Positions 36,360-48,384 of a stretch of 64,000 nucleotides of DNA are shown here, piece after piece. Numbering within the stretch: the first letter of the stretch is position 1; each line of letters starts with the position of its first letter. The position numbers and the translations under genes were made by a program. Source of the DNA: Larus michahellis (lineage: Eukaryota > Chordata > Aves > Charadriiformes > Laridae); assembly GCF_964199755.1 (NCBI RefSeq), contig NC_133896.1, forward strand, positions 83,295,815 through 83,359,814, given 5' to 3'. Below the pieces are notes generated by a model. The model did no database searches. It was not told the origin of the DNA and was given only the letters and a program-made list of their open reading frames with translations.

Positions 36360-36990
36360 CCCTGTTGTGGTTTGGGACGGATTGGCCAATGAGAACGACA
36401 GATGGTCTCCCCCACCCCTCTCTCCAAGGAGAGGAGGAGGAGAGATAGAGAGATTTATGAGTTTAGAAGGAACTAAACTACTTCAATGAAATATTAATAA
36501 AATAATAAAAAGGAAATAATGAAATAGATACTATATACACAAAACCGTATCAAACTCCCAGGGTGACGATCACATCACCGGCAGGCACAGGGAAAGTCCC
36601 AGACTGGACTCAGTGACAGATGGGAACTGGATTCAGGAACTGGATTCAGGAACCGGTTTCCAGAATGCATGGATTGGGTTCAAAGGTAGGCAAACAGACA
36701 GAGTCCTCCTCAGGCACCAGCCATTGAAGAAAGAGCGCTGAACTTTTGATCCCTCAGCTTTTATACTGAGCATGGGGCAGATGGGATGGAATACCCTGTT
36801 GGTCGGTTTTGGGTCACCTGTCCTGTCCGCTCCTCCCCGCAGGTGGGACCCCTCTCCGCTTTTCTGCTTCCGACCCTCCAACGGGGCAAATAACGAAGTT
36901 AACTCTCCTTGATTGCTATAGCAATAAGTATAAGCAAGGGCCTCTCTGCATACCATTCCTTGGTCTTATCTCTCTGAGAGCGAACAGTTT
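36360..36990 (-). mobile_element. Solo LTR, avian ERVL-like
   Basis: On the minus strand a TATA box (TATAAAAG, 36758-36765) follows 'gccccatgctcag', and the far end has the CCAAT-containing 'cattggccaatccgtcccaa' and ends CCACAACA near 36363. Length near 0.6 kb. This layout matches ERVL-type LTRs common in birds. No internal retroviral genes beside it, so probably a solo LTR of moderate age. Ends are approximate. Confidence 0.65.
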
Positions 36991-38289
36991 CTGCACAATA
37001 TGCTGTTAATTTCAAGAGTTTCAGAGAGTTTGAAGAGGCTTAGCTACAAAGTAAAATTACTGAACAGAAAATCGCTTCTGTTTTATCTCAAACCAGGACA
37101 TTCCCCAAGCAAACTGGGGAAGCAAGATTGCTTTACCAGGGACACCACGCTCTGCATTTGCTCTCCCCATCCAAACAGTTGGTGCCCCCGTGCGGACTCG
37201 TGGGGATTGCTCCTGCTTCTAGGAATTCTTCTTTCAGCCTGTTTTATAGGAGGAGGGAGACTCGTCCCCGCCTCCGCTGTTTGCAGCCTCAGATCCCAGA
37301 GCCCCCGTCGTGTGGGACAGGCAGTGTTTGGGAAGCGGGACTCCAGAGAGCCTGGAGCAGCAGGCAACACACGCAAAGGGAGGACCTGCTGCAGTAATTC
37401 TCGGGCCGGGGTGGAGGTGGGCAGTGGAGGGATCAGGGTTGACTTTGGTCTACCTTGGCTCTCCTGTTGGGGAAACAACCGCCAAACCCCATCGAACCAA
37501 AAATGTGTAAAACCACACCGAACAGAGCAAAGTAGTTTATGGGAAGGTGTTGGCAGAGATGCACACTAAGGTTCAGGGCCTTGTTCCTGTATGGCTTTGG
37601 GTGTCTGAAGATTCATACGCTGCAACATGAGTGGAGCTGGTGTGACCTACCGGACCGCTTCTCAGTTCCCGGTAATGATTCCCTGCACAGTACTCAGTTT
37701 GCTGTGTCTGGCTGAGATCAGGGGATGTTAAGGCTGCAGGAACACTTTGTGCTCTACTACGCAGTTGCCGCTGGCTGACATGAAGTGTTTTGGGAGAAAG
37801 TAACCCTGTAATGCATATTGAATAAGTGCATAGTGTGGACAGAGGGTTTTTGATTTACGAAATATTTTTACAGGGTATTTTTAACACTCTTACACTCTGC
37901 ATTTATTGAAGCAACTAATCACGATCTTAGACATGCAAGGATAAGCAGAGATGGGTATTTTAGAGAGCCTGTGGGTAGACGAGGAAACAATAACAGAAGC
38001 TTTCCCAATCTTTTGTGGAAGAAATTAACATTATGGTGTTAACTTAATATCTGATCATGTTTGGTGGCTGTGGTCTGCTTGTCTAACTGTCCTGACTGAA
38101 AATCCCTTCGTCCTCTCTGCTCTTAGCTCCTTTGACAATACACGTTGGATCACTAAGGACTCCAGAGGACTCAACCTGAAACAGACAGGTGTGCATCTGT
38201 GCTGTCGGTGCTGTGGGGACATTGGCTTCTGAGCGACTCAAGACCCCTGAAACCAAGTCACCAGACTGCCCATGAGGCCAACCAGATGC

Positions 38290-38705
38290 TGAGCTTTAGC
38301 AAGACTATAGCCACTCTGGTGAAGGAGGTGGTGGTTCCCCTCTGTTCAACAGTTGTGAGACCACATCGGGAGTACTGTGTCCAGTTTGGGATGCCTCCGA
38401 ACAAGAGAGAAACTGGCATACTAGAGTGAGCCTAGTGGAGGGGTAGGTGGCTGAAGCATGTGATGTGCAGGAGAGGCTTTGGGACCCGGATTTGCTCAAA
38501 CTTGAGAAGGCTATCTAAAATCAGGTAAGAGGAAAGTGTGGAGAAGACAGAGTTGAACTCTTCTCAAAGATGTAGTTAAAGGACAACAGGCAATGTACAG
38601 AAGTTGGAACATGGGAAATTCCTACTTTCTAAAAGGGAAAAAGATGTTTTACCATGAAGATAAGAAGGAACAGATGCCTGAAAAGGCTGTGGAGCGCTGG
38701 CATGC
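38290..38705 (+). repeat. CR1 LINE fragment, older subfamily
   Basis: Sense-strand CR1 landmarks: 'gtactgtgtccagtttggga', 'gagaggctttgggacccgg' and 'acaggcaatgtacagaagtt'. Clearly more diverged than the copies at 27.9 and 54.2 kb. Confidence 0.65.
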
Positions 38706-39149
38706 TTTAACCCCAGCTGGCAACTAGGACCACACAGCTCACTCCTGCGCCCCTGGTAGGATAGGGAAGAAAGGGCTTTGCAGGCTTACCCCTTTATACA
38801 GAGTAGCTCTGTAACTGACCCAAAAGCTTGAAGTGTGTATCATCATAGTCCGTTCCTGTCTGCGTTGCTTGTTCTGTGAGCTTGGGCAAAAAGCTTATGA
38901 CATTTGCTTTATGCTTCTGATCCACTCCTGTGCTTGCTCTGAGTGCCATGGCGGGCCAATGCTAAGGCCTGGTATGCTTGCACACGTACAATATACCTGA
39001 AACCACTTCTGACTTGTCATACGCAGCTCTGCAAGCATTAAGACAGTGTTGGTGGTATCAGATGAAGGAATATGGCCACTGTTCTTAAATTAAAACTCAG
39101 ATGTTTTATTAAACTCAGAAAATCCTAGAGAAAATACAAATTATGGCGT

Positions 39150-39236
39150 CCCTGCCGATGGCAGGGGGGTTGGAACTAGTTGATCTTTAAGATCCCTTCC
39201 CACTCTAACCATTCTATGATTCTATGATTCTATGAT
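39150..39236 (+). repeat. CR1 LINE 3' tail
   Basis: Short 3' end: 'gatggcaggggggttggaac', 'ttccca', then the ATTCTATG tail unit repeated three times at 39211-39236. Confidence 0.85.
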
Positions 39237-40856
39237 CAAGGCTTTTCTCTTAGAAGGACTCAGAGAAGCCACAGGAAGTGAAGCATGAAGCGTGAACATT
39301 CAGAAATGCAAGTACTGTGGTGTCTAAGGGTCGGCCGAGAATTTGACCTCATGTTGGAGAAAAGGTAGCAAAACCTGGCCTTCTGGTTGCTGCCTAAACA
39401 GATCAAATAGGTGAAGGGTGCAAGCAAAGTCAGCAGTCATGTGGTGGCAACTTTGGGGGAACTTTGCCATTTTGGGGAAGGGTGAACTAAGTGAAGTAAA
39501 AGTGCAGAAGGCTCTGGATTGCAGCAAGTCCTTTCCTTGGCTTATTGACTAGCTGTTTGCAAAGCCTGCAGGTGGCCTGGCTGATCTCTGCAGTTCTTCC
39601 GCTGGGCAAAAGAGGGAAGAAGAAACTATCCTGCTGCCTCAAACTGGGGCAATTTCTTCTGTGCAGCACAGGGTCTCAAGGTCCTGAAGGGTGAAATAGG
39701 AGGGGAACTGCTTTGTCCTCCACAGTTTGTACTGGTGTCACCACAAAGTTAATCTGAAGTGAGGCAGAAGAGCAAGTACCTGAAGAAGTGAGAGACCATC
39801 TACTGTTTTCATTTTGCCTAGTTGTAGAAAAGGATTTGTGCCGGGTTCTGAAATCCTTTTCCTGAACTGGCCCATAAAGCAGACTGCTGTATGTTAGTGT
39901 TTTAAAACTAGCACTACTTGTGTTGATTTGTTAGGAGGGTGATTTCAGTGGGGCTGGTCTAGTGATCAGGATGCTTGAAAGTTCATTGTTTGGAGGAACT
40001 TGAAACACTTTTATACTTGTAAGTTGTTTTCAGTACTAGCAAATCAGTACCAGATTTTGGCAGGAGGACTGTTTCTTTGTTTGATGGCATCTTTTATTAA
40101 TGGAATAGTTATGCCTTTATTCAGTTTCATTCCTCTGGAGTTGGAAAACACTCAGTTCATTTTTTCATTAGCAATACTGTGTTTCTTTCAAACATTTAAA
40201 AATGTGTTTCATGACTTACAGGTTGTTGCCATAGATCACTTATGCACTATGTAATAAACCAGTTGTTCAAAACACAACTGAGTTTCTTTCTCACTATATT
40301 TTTCTCACTTGGTTGCCAAGGAGTGAATGAGGCTGTGTGTTATTTCAGGTCCTGCACTGGGAGCTTTAGGGAAAGGTACGGGATGTGGTGTGTCCATCTG
40401 TATTTTGTGATATAGCTTAGAAAAGCATAGAGACTATATTATGGGGTGTGAGAATTTGGACCTGTGCTCTCCAGATGGAATAATCTATTTAATAAATTGT
40501 ACTGTAATTGTGCTAGGCAATGAATAGAGCTCTTAATGGTGAAGAATTAATTTGTGTGGGATGGCATGTTTGTGTGCCTCTGTTTTGCTCAAGGTATACA
40601 CCCTATTATGTTCTGTAAAAAAAAGAGAGGCATGGATAGCCTTAAAATGCTAACAATTTCAGGAATGCTCCTGAAAGTTTTGGTCCATTTTACTGGAAGA
40701 TCTTGCCTCTTTTGTGTTCAGAAATTGTTAAGTCCTTGTTGTTCTATGAGGACCCTATCATTTCTAGATTTTATCATTCTGCCTATATAATCTGCTTTCA
40801 CATCAGTATGAACTCAGACTAATTTCTCAACTAGGCATTTTATTGACTCATTGTGG

Positions 40857-41540
40857 TCATTGTAAATAAGACCTGTCTGAAACCAAATCACAGAAACATG
40901 TGATTTTTATTCCATTTGCTGTAAATTCTTTGCTGAAATTCAGTGGCAATAGTAGGGCACAGCTATAGATAGGGACATGAATGGTGTTTGCCAAACCTTG
41001 AGATTGGCCTGCAGTGACTGATTTGGTCCAAAATATAAAGAAGCTTCTTTCTTTACCATAAAGTACTGATGCATTGTATAAAAGATTGTTTTCTATACCT
41101 CTGACCCACTGTGGTTGGGAGGAACAGGTTGCAGCCCAGCTGTGGAGCTGTAACTCAGCACGAGGAGCTTTGGTGAAACAGCGTTGATCATGCACCACAG
41201 AAGAAAGGTAATTCTTCAAACTTGGGAGAATGGCAGATGTCACAGATTCTGCGCTGGAGTAGACAGCAGCGGTGTGATCTTCTATAGAGACAAGATTCGC
41301 CAGGTAGGATCTTGTAAGAACAGGGTTTTGTGACTTCCTATATCTTCTTAATAATGCAATTCTCTTTGGTGGACAAATGAAGAAAACACATGAGAAACAC
41401 CACTCAAGTGAGTTCGCGTGATTTGCAAAACTGGTAAATGTAGGGTATTGCGTGAACTTCAGTGGGAGCCAGGAGTGAGTGACAACGTGACCTTCAGGAG
41501 GTACCAGATCACAAAAGGTTCTTCCTGGGTGGAAAAACAA
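40857..41540 (-). CDS. Unidentified 227-codon open frame, possibly containing one or two exons
   Basis: The longest open frame outside the TIR gene and the CpG island, in DNA of ordinary base composition. Inside it, 41099-41310 looks like an exon: acceptor TTCTTACAAG, 70 codons starting SYLANLVSIEDHTAAVYSSA, donor CAGAG|GTATAG. Upstream at 41531 a good acceptor (TTTTTCCACCCAG) opens FCDLVPPEGHVVTH. No domain recognised; a chance frame or old pseudogene remains possible. Confidence 0.25.
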   Translation of the reverse strand: MFFHPGRTFCDLVPPEGHVVTHSWLPLKFTQYPTFTSFANHANSLEWCFSCVFFICPPKRIALLRRYRKSQNPVLTRSYLANLVSIEDHTAAVYSSAESVTSAILPSLKNYLSSVVHDQRCFTKAPRAELQLHSWAATCSSQPQWVRGIENNLLYNASVLYGKERSFFIFWTKSVTAGQSQGLANTIHVPIYSCALLLPLNFSKEFTANGIKITCFCDLVSDRSYLQ

Positions 41541-43499
41541 AAAGGTTTTTAAATCCTTTTATGACTTGGTGTCATAAACAGCTGAAGTGATGAGATGGCT
41601 TGCCCTCCCTGTATGCCCGCCAGCTTTCATGCTCTTTGGATCCCTCTGAGACTGAATTTACTGTCAGCCTAGAAAGAAATAATGCATTGTTTTCTTGGGT
41701 TAATTTTCTGCTGAGCTAGTGAGCTGTACGGGCTTCCTACAACTCCTTCTCAGTGGTGGGGAGGTCTTGTTTTGGCTCATGTCATTTCTTGAATGTGTCT
41801 TTGTTTTTCTTATAAAACTAATAGACAAGACACAGTAGGTTCCTGGCAATTACATTCTAAAAAATGTTTTCTTAAATGGTAAAGAGATGAGATAATTACA
41901 GTAGATAGGGCTTAGTATGTCAGAGCTCTTGGCTGTACACCTTCCGTTTATTCAAAGATTTTAATAGTAAGCCCCGAAAGAAAACCACTTTAAAATTTGA
42001 CTAATCACGGTAATGCCTTCAGGATTTTTTTCTCACCTTGTATGGAATATTCAGTTGCTTTGCAAGCCTACTTGGTATGTCTGAACTTCGAGGTGCATGT
42101 GTACCAGCTGGCAGACCTCTCTTTTTCCAAACAAACACATACACGGACAATCATAGGTCCTGAGGGTATGTTTTTATTTCTTTCATGTTATTGACTCAGG
42201 CATCTAATTTGTAAAGAAAAGTTGGTGTCCAGGCACAGCCTTGTGCTTTACAGTTCCCAGTGATTAGTATTTTGCGTCCCATTCTAATGTACCCAGTTCT
42301 TTTCATGTGCTGTGTGGGGAGCTGAACTGCTCTGGATTAAACTGTAAACCAAGGACCTGATGCTTGGATACTTCAGGAACTTGTATTTCTGCAATGTGCA
42401 AAGAAGCACCGTCCAGACCTACACAAGCGAGGGCTGTCCAGACGTGAATATTTGTAGGCTGCACTATGAGGATACATTCCACGCAGTATGAAAGCATGGG
42501 GTTGTATTTGAGTCCATCCTTTCTCACTACTGAGCAGTATAGCTGCAGCTGCAGGCATATGGCTTGTGAAGCCAGCTAAGGCTTTGGTGGTACATTATAC
42601 AGCGAGGTTCTGGATTCAACCTTTAAGCGCAGCTTTGTTGTTTGCATCTTGCTAACGTGATGGATAGATTGCTTGCAGAAGCTTTGAGCAGGCCCTTGCA
42701 TTGTTTTTGTTGTCAGTGAGTCGGCACAGATCCTGGCGTCTCTCTGTCTGTTCTGAAGAATGCCCTACACGTAATGGCTGCAGGGGCAGATACTGTATGT
42801 GGTAGGCTGGACATGACTGTATCAGTCAGCATACACTTCGTGTAAAAAATGCTATGAGTATCTTGACAAGAATCACAACTGAGGGATTTTAATTTTTAGG
42901 AGGAAACAGTGAATGAAGACAAGGTTTTTTTAAAAAAAAAATAAAAAGCCCAGAAGCTGTTGTATAGAAGTAGCCAAGCAACAAGGTGGTAGTCTGCTGA
43001 AAAAAGCAAGTACAGCAGAAATTGGAAGAATAGCAGCCAAACCAGAACTGTATGCAAAACAGGAAGAAAAAATCAAAACTACCCAAAAACAAGATGGGGG
43101 AAAAAAGGGGGGGGGTGTGTGTGTAAACACATACTTCCGTCCCTTTGTGCTGAAAGCTCTCTGAGTACAGGTCTCTTTTCTTACACATCTGAACTGCTCA
43201 TGTGCTCTGGACAAGGTATTTGTCAGTTTTCGTTCAAAAGATCAAGCAAAGCCCAGGACTTTCTGGTTCAAATATACCACGGTATTTTTTTTGTTGCAAG
43301 CAATTGTAGACTCGTGCAAGAGCTGCATTTTGATCATCCAGGCGCACAGTGCAACTTGCTTCTAACCTGAGTTACTGACTTGAACCTCTACCTATCCAGC
43401 CGGTGTGGCTGTCACACAGGAGAGTCAGATGACTCAAAGCATTTGCAGGAAAAGTACACAGGGAAAAACAACTGTGATTTGTGTCTAGTTTAGTGCAAA

Positions 43500-43578
43500 A
43501 TGAAAACCTTTTTTTTCCTTATCTTGGGGTCTTTTGTCTCACTGTTACAGCTTGCATTTAGCTTTACATGCAAAGTAG
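43500..43578 (+). CDS. Possible signal-peptide first exon
   Basis: ATG at 43500 opens MKTFFFLILGSFVSLL and a cleavage-like LAFS-FTCK, ending at phase-1 donor GTAG|GTGAGC. A signal peptide exon ending in phase 1 just after a cysteine is usual for Ly6-type secreted proteins. No following cysteine-rich exon was found on this strand, and the Phe run comes from a T tract, so this is weak. Confidence 0.2.
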
Positions 43579-45338
43579 GTGAGCAGAAATCCAGGAAATT
43601 ACATTTGAGAGACATGAACAACAGCAGCACCTCATTGAATAGCAGAGAATTTGCAGGAAAACACCTATTGTTATTAAACAAGTTCAGGCACGCAGAACCA
43701 AATGCACTTGTTCTACAAGAAAGGAACATCAAGAACGGAGTTCTGGGATTTCCAAGTGTGTAGAGATGCTTGCAGGAGAAGCTGAGAGCGCTCCACCATA
43801 TTTGTCTTCTCGCCAAGTTCCCTCCCTTTCTGTCACTCTCCGAAGCTAAGGCTCCTCCTTCCCATCAGGGAAGTTGGAGACGCTGACACCAGCAGCCGCA
43901 GGGGCTCATCGCTCATCCCTTCCCAGGCAGTGAGTAAATGCTTCCCTCCTTCTTGCCGTGCTGCTCTCCTTCACGCAGCTGTGATGCTGCCCCACTCCTG
44001 AGGCGATGCCCCACTCCCAGCAGCCAAGGGCCATGGTGGGACATGTAGGGAAAACAAAGGTGGCTGTTTGTCGGGCTTCTGGTCTTTCTGCTGGTGCTGG
44101 CAGCTCTGGTTAGTTTTGGTTTCAGATCCTCATGTGAGCTCAGCAGAGGGGAATTCCTTTCTGAGGCGGAGGAGGAGAAGGGCAGGAAGAAGAGGAGGGC
44201 TTCCGTGCAATCAGCTGGCAAAGGGGAAAATGAGGAGGCTGCAGAAGTCAGGGAACAATAAGTGCCACCCATGCAGTTCTCGGCAAGCTAACACATGACT
44301 TGTTCTGGTGTTGCGCTTGCCAGTGCTGGGTGAGGTGACAATATTTGGCTGTAGAAGGACACAGTTTGGCACCCCTTATTTCTTTTTGCTTTCATAAAGC
44401 AGAGATGCTTGAAATTTTGCGTGCTAGATCTTCGCAAAAAGTAATATTTTCTAAGACTAATGAGGCCTTGGATGATAGAGGGAGCAACATAGAGCCTTGC
44501 TACACATTGTTGTCCATGGGGAACAGGCATCTAGCACCCTGGGTTTTGGAAAGATCATTTTATTCTCCCCATAGCCTCTCCAGTGTGGATGGGTGGATTG
44601 CTTCAGAGAGATTTTCGCACCAAGAACAAAAACCTCCACAGCGATTACACCTAGCTCTTATACAGGGCTCCAAGGCAATCTGATCGCTTCCTTCTTGTCT
44701 TGCATAGCTAGGCTAAAGTGAGGGACAGACCATCTGCGGAAGTTCAGGACACTTTCTCCTGGTCTGTGGAACCTGTCTGGAGAGGGCTGCTGCACTTATG
44801 ATACTAGCTCTGCTTCTTGCTTCTCTGTGTTGATATCAGAAGTAGCGAACAATATTCTGTGCATTCCTAATATTAAATCCCAAGTAGATAATATTAATAT
44901 TTATCACTAAGGAGCTTTGCTGTTGCAAATGCTTGAATGGAATATATAGTGACTTACAATTACTATTGTAATTTAATTAAAGTTCTACCTAGATGAAAAA
45001 CATTTGCTCTCAGAAACAATTCCACTGTGTTAAATTAAAAGTATGAATCAGTGCTCACCAATGTGACTAAGTTTCCAGCATGGAGTTGAGTTGAAGCCAG
45101 GGACTAAGCCAGATGCTTGATACCCCAACTCCTGAACTCAGAGTCTGTCAGTGTTATCAGTATGTCTGTGAATGCAAAACCACAAGTTTATAGTGTAGCC
45201 TGAGAAGGATGGAAAGGCAAAATGGTATGCCTTTGGTAAGCAGAACAGTTTGCAAAATTATGCATTTTATTTCTATCTTTGTTTCATGGAGCATGATTTC
45301 ATAATTTGTGCCTTCATGGTTTGCTTTTGCAGCAAAGA

Positions 45339-46682
45339 ATGATGGATTTCAAAGAGGAAATTAAACCCATTTCAGATACTTGTATTAGTGAGACCAGTTC
45401 TGGATTGTCTGTAAGAGCAGGAATGACAGATCTTCAAGGACCACAGATGCTTCCTGAGCTACCTGCACTGGCAACCCAGGAGACTCACCACATCTTTGTC
45501 AGTTATAGTAACATCAATTCAGCCTGGGCGAGGAACCTTATCCAGAGCCTAGAAGCCATGATTCCGAATCTGAAGGCCTGTTATCATGAGAGGGACTTTA
45601 TACCAGGTAAAACAATAATTGAAAACATGGTTGAGGCCATTCAAGGAAGCCAGAAAATTGTCTTAGTCCTCAGCCCTGACTTTGTCCAGAGTCGGTGGTG
45701 CCTTCTGGAAGCCAATCTCTCTGTCTTCCAAGACTGTTTAGAAAGCAAGCCAGTGATCCCCATCATGCTGGTGCCCTGTTTTGTGCCAATGCACCTCACT
45801 CATTTGACTTACATTGATGCCAGTGACACCCACTTTTTGGATAAGGTTATCAAGGTCATTTGCACTCCCAACCATCAGATGAAGAATGCCACCATGGTTC
45901 CTTATAGCCCTCCATCCCTTTACAATGGGAAACCCCTCCTGGCCCTACCTGCAGTGGATGATCAGGTCATTCCAAGATGCAGAGGAGGCACATTCAGTGA
46001 GGCACTGCCTGACCAGCTGAAGATAATCTGTGAAGATACTGAGGTCTACAGAAAGGCCATCCGGATGATTAATGAGGTATCGTCTAGGGTATCACCTTTT
46101 TCATCAGTCAATATTATCTTCTGGATATCAGCTTGCCTGTTAGGAAGCTTGTATTTGTTTAATGCCATCTTCTTATTTGTTTCGTTAGGCCAGGACTCTG
46201 GTGACTCCTATACAACTTTCCTTGGCTGTATTATGGTCTTTGCAACTTTGTCTAGTTTTTCTACTCTTGTTAATTATGTCTACAACTATAAAATCAAATC
46301 AGCTGATGAGAAACTTCTGGAGATGTCCCAAGTTGCTGGTGAGGCCAACTCATTGCTGATAAAGGATTCCCTGTTGGTTGGCTGTGATTCCCGAGTGAAA
46401 CTCCAGTTAGTTTACATCTCCCTTGCAGGGTGCAGAAGGCACTTCTCAGAGACTTTTGGAGAGGGAGAATACTCTGCCGAAGAGATGTTCCAGCGAGCCT
46501 TGCACTATTTCTCCTCTGATTATGCCTGTTGTGTAGCCAAGAAGCACTTCCAGTTCTACTCAGGGACCACATCGGGGCACTGGGATGAAGGGCCCTGTTT
46601 TTGCCAGTTTGTTTCCCACTGCATGGAGAAAGAGTCCTGGCACTGGAATAGTGGTTATCGTCCAGATAAAAGAGAACTGTGA
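45339..46682 (+). CDS. TIR-domain protein with two membrane segments, 447 residues, function unknown
   Basis: A single intact coding exon. The acceptor TTTGCTTTTGCAG ends at 45332, then ATGATGG opens the frame at 45339 (both ATGs have A at -3), so there is a spliced 5' leader. Residues 51-175 form a TIR domain very like TLR2: box 1 IFVSYS, box 2 CYHERDFIPGK with the BB-loop proline, then VLSPDFVQSRWCLLE. A Pro-rich linker follows. Residues 257-283 and 292-316 are hydrophobic, a probable hairpin that leaves both ends in the cytosol. The C-terminal 130 residues hold a charged helix (ADEKLLEM), RALHYFSSDYACC and GHWDEGPCFCQF, and resemble nothing I know. No signal peptide and no leucine-rich repeats, so it is not a truncated Toll-like receptor. 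TIR signalling, as an adaptor or a decoy, is inferred. Confidence 0.93.
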   Translation: MMDFKEEIKPISDTCISETSSGLSVRAGMTDLQGPQMLPELPALATQETHHIFVSYSNINSAWARNLIQSLEAMIPNLKACYHERDFIPGKTIIENMVEAIQGSQKIVLVLSPDFVQSRWCLLEANLSVFQDCLESKPVIPIMLVPCFVPMHLTHLTYIDASDTHFLDKVIKVICTPNHQMKNATMVPYSPPSLYNGKPLLALPAVDDQVIPRCRGGTFSEALPDQLKIICEDTEVYRKAIRMINEVSSRVSPFSSVNIIFWISACLLGSLYLFNAIFLFVSLGQDSGDSYTTFLGCIMVFATLSSFSTLVNYVYNYKIKSADEKLLEMSQVAGEANSLLIKDSLLVGCDSRVKLQLVYISLAGCRRHFSETFGEGEYSAEEMFQRALHYFSSDYACCVAKKHFQFYSGTTSGHWDEGPCFCQFVSHCMEKESWHWNSGYRPDKREL

Positions 46683-46799
46683 AGAGATTTTATGCTCTGA
46701 GAGTATAATAAGATTATAATAAGAGTGTTTATACTCCGAGCAGTTGACAAGTTAGATATGTATCTTTTGCTCTTGATAAAAACAGCTTTGGGTAGCAGG

Positions 46800-46805
46800 A
46801 ATAAA
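46800..46805 (+). promoter_or_regulatory. Polyadenylation signal of the TIR gene
   Basis: AATAAA 118 bases after the stop codon, the first one downstream. There is no A tract after it, which argues against a processed retrocopy. Confidence 0.65.
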
Positions 46806-48384
46806 AAGGGATTGTTTTCTATTTTCACTTGACCCTCAAATAATTTCAAGACTAAAATACCGGCAGCCCAAAAGTTTATGGTGTAAGTATCAAAGGTAAA
46901 AAAATCCTTTCTTCACCTACTGAGGTAGCTACACTTATGCACAGCCCTGAGGAGCCACCCATAAGATAAAGGTTAGGGGAAAAATGTCTAAAATATAAAG
47001 TGCTTGGAAATGCAGACATTCAAGCACAAGGCAGAGGGCTCACTAAAGGCTAATATAGGGGAAAATATCCACTGGAAAACTTTATTTACCCTCAATTTTA
47101 GGCTTATTTGCAGGGGAGCTAAAAAGAAAAGGCTAGGAGATTTACTGTCTGTTGAGCACAGCACATTCTTTACTAAATCCCCTTTAATTAATCTTCACTG
47201 TAGGTTGTACAAAAGAGATGGGACAAGTGCTCACCTCCAAGTCTAGTCTTGTCAGTGTCTATAAGGAGTTGCTGTGCTGTAAATGAGTGTGGGGTAGAGT
47301 GCTAATGAAAAGGGCAGCAGTGGGCAGCGCAGAGCAGCAGTGGAATCACCAGTGACCAGTGTGGATTCTGGAAATTCATCCCTTCTGGACACCAGTGTCT
47401 TTAGATGGATGCCATCAGTGATGCAGCCCTTTATTTCTGGCCTGGAGAGCTCCAGCTGGGGAACAACAGTGGTCTGTCAGAAGGACAAATCCCTGACTTG
47501 TCCTTTTCAGGGATGACATTTTTAGTCCACAAAAAGCATTTTACAAGGCTGATTTCTGCCTACATCAAGATGTTCCTTCTCTCTTCTGCACCTCAGCGAC
47601 CCTCTGGACTTCAGTGGATCATTGGTTATTTTCAGGTGGTAGTTGTTGGGTATATACAGTTACAAGAAAAGGGAAGGGGTGTCATGCAAGGGGCCTGACC
47701 TACTGTGTCAGGGAAAGAAACCCAGGGCAGTTGTACTGATGTACTGCTACCACTGGGCATCACAGATTGTGCGACTTCCCAGACCAAAATTGCTGGGTCC
47801 CAGACATTCAATCACGTTGTTGCCACTCCTGCTGCTGGCCTGCCCAGCCCAGAAATAATAGAGACATCTGTCCAGATGCATCTTACCTGGAGACCTAACT
47901 GAGGCCTCTCAAGTCTTAAGTGCACTTCAGCTGAAAGTTTTATTTATTAAAAAAAAAAAAGGATGATATTTTCCACCCAATGGGCAAATTCAGCTTGGAT
48001 CCTGGAAAGCAAATCTGGGCTCTTAAGCATTCCTGTCCTAAACTAGTGGCTTATCATTTACATGATGAACCAATCCATTTGATTTAAAGATGACAAACAC
48101 GTTGTTGTTTATAGTAACTGGTAACAGCATCAGCTTTATATCCTACAGGTCTGCTGGCTTTGCATATGCAAAAGAGTGAGGAAATCCCTGTGTTAACACT
48201 CTCCAGTTTTGTGGTTTTGGCTGCCAACATATGCCATGATGTAATAGCTAAGCATGATTTGTTTCTTGTTTTTCTACTGCATAAAATATTTGCAGATTGC
48301 TGTATGGGTAAATGGACATAGTTTCTTTTTTCTAATGAAACTGGTAATCGGAAAGATAAACTTTGGTCAAAACCGATCAAAACC
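46806..48384. other. No gene seen downstream of the TIR gene
   Basis: Only short frames, and no splice-bounded coding segment. Confidence 0.5.

Noticed and set aside
37160-37200. Retroviral primer-binding-like TGGTGCCCCCGTGCGG
   Set aside because: No LTR ends directly before it in the same direction and no retroviral internal sequence follows; the nearby LTR points the other way.
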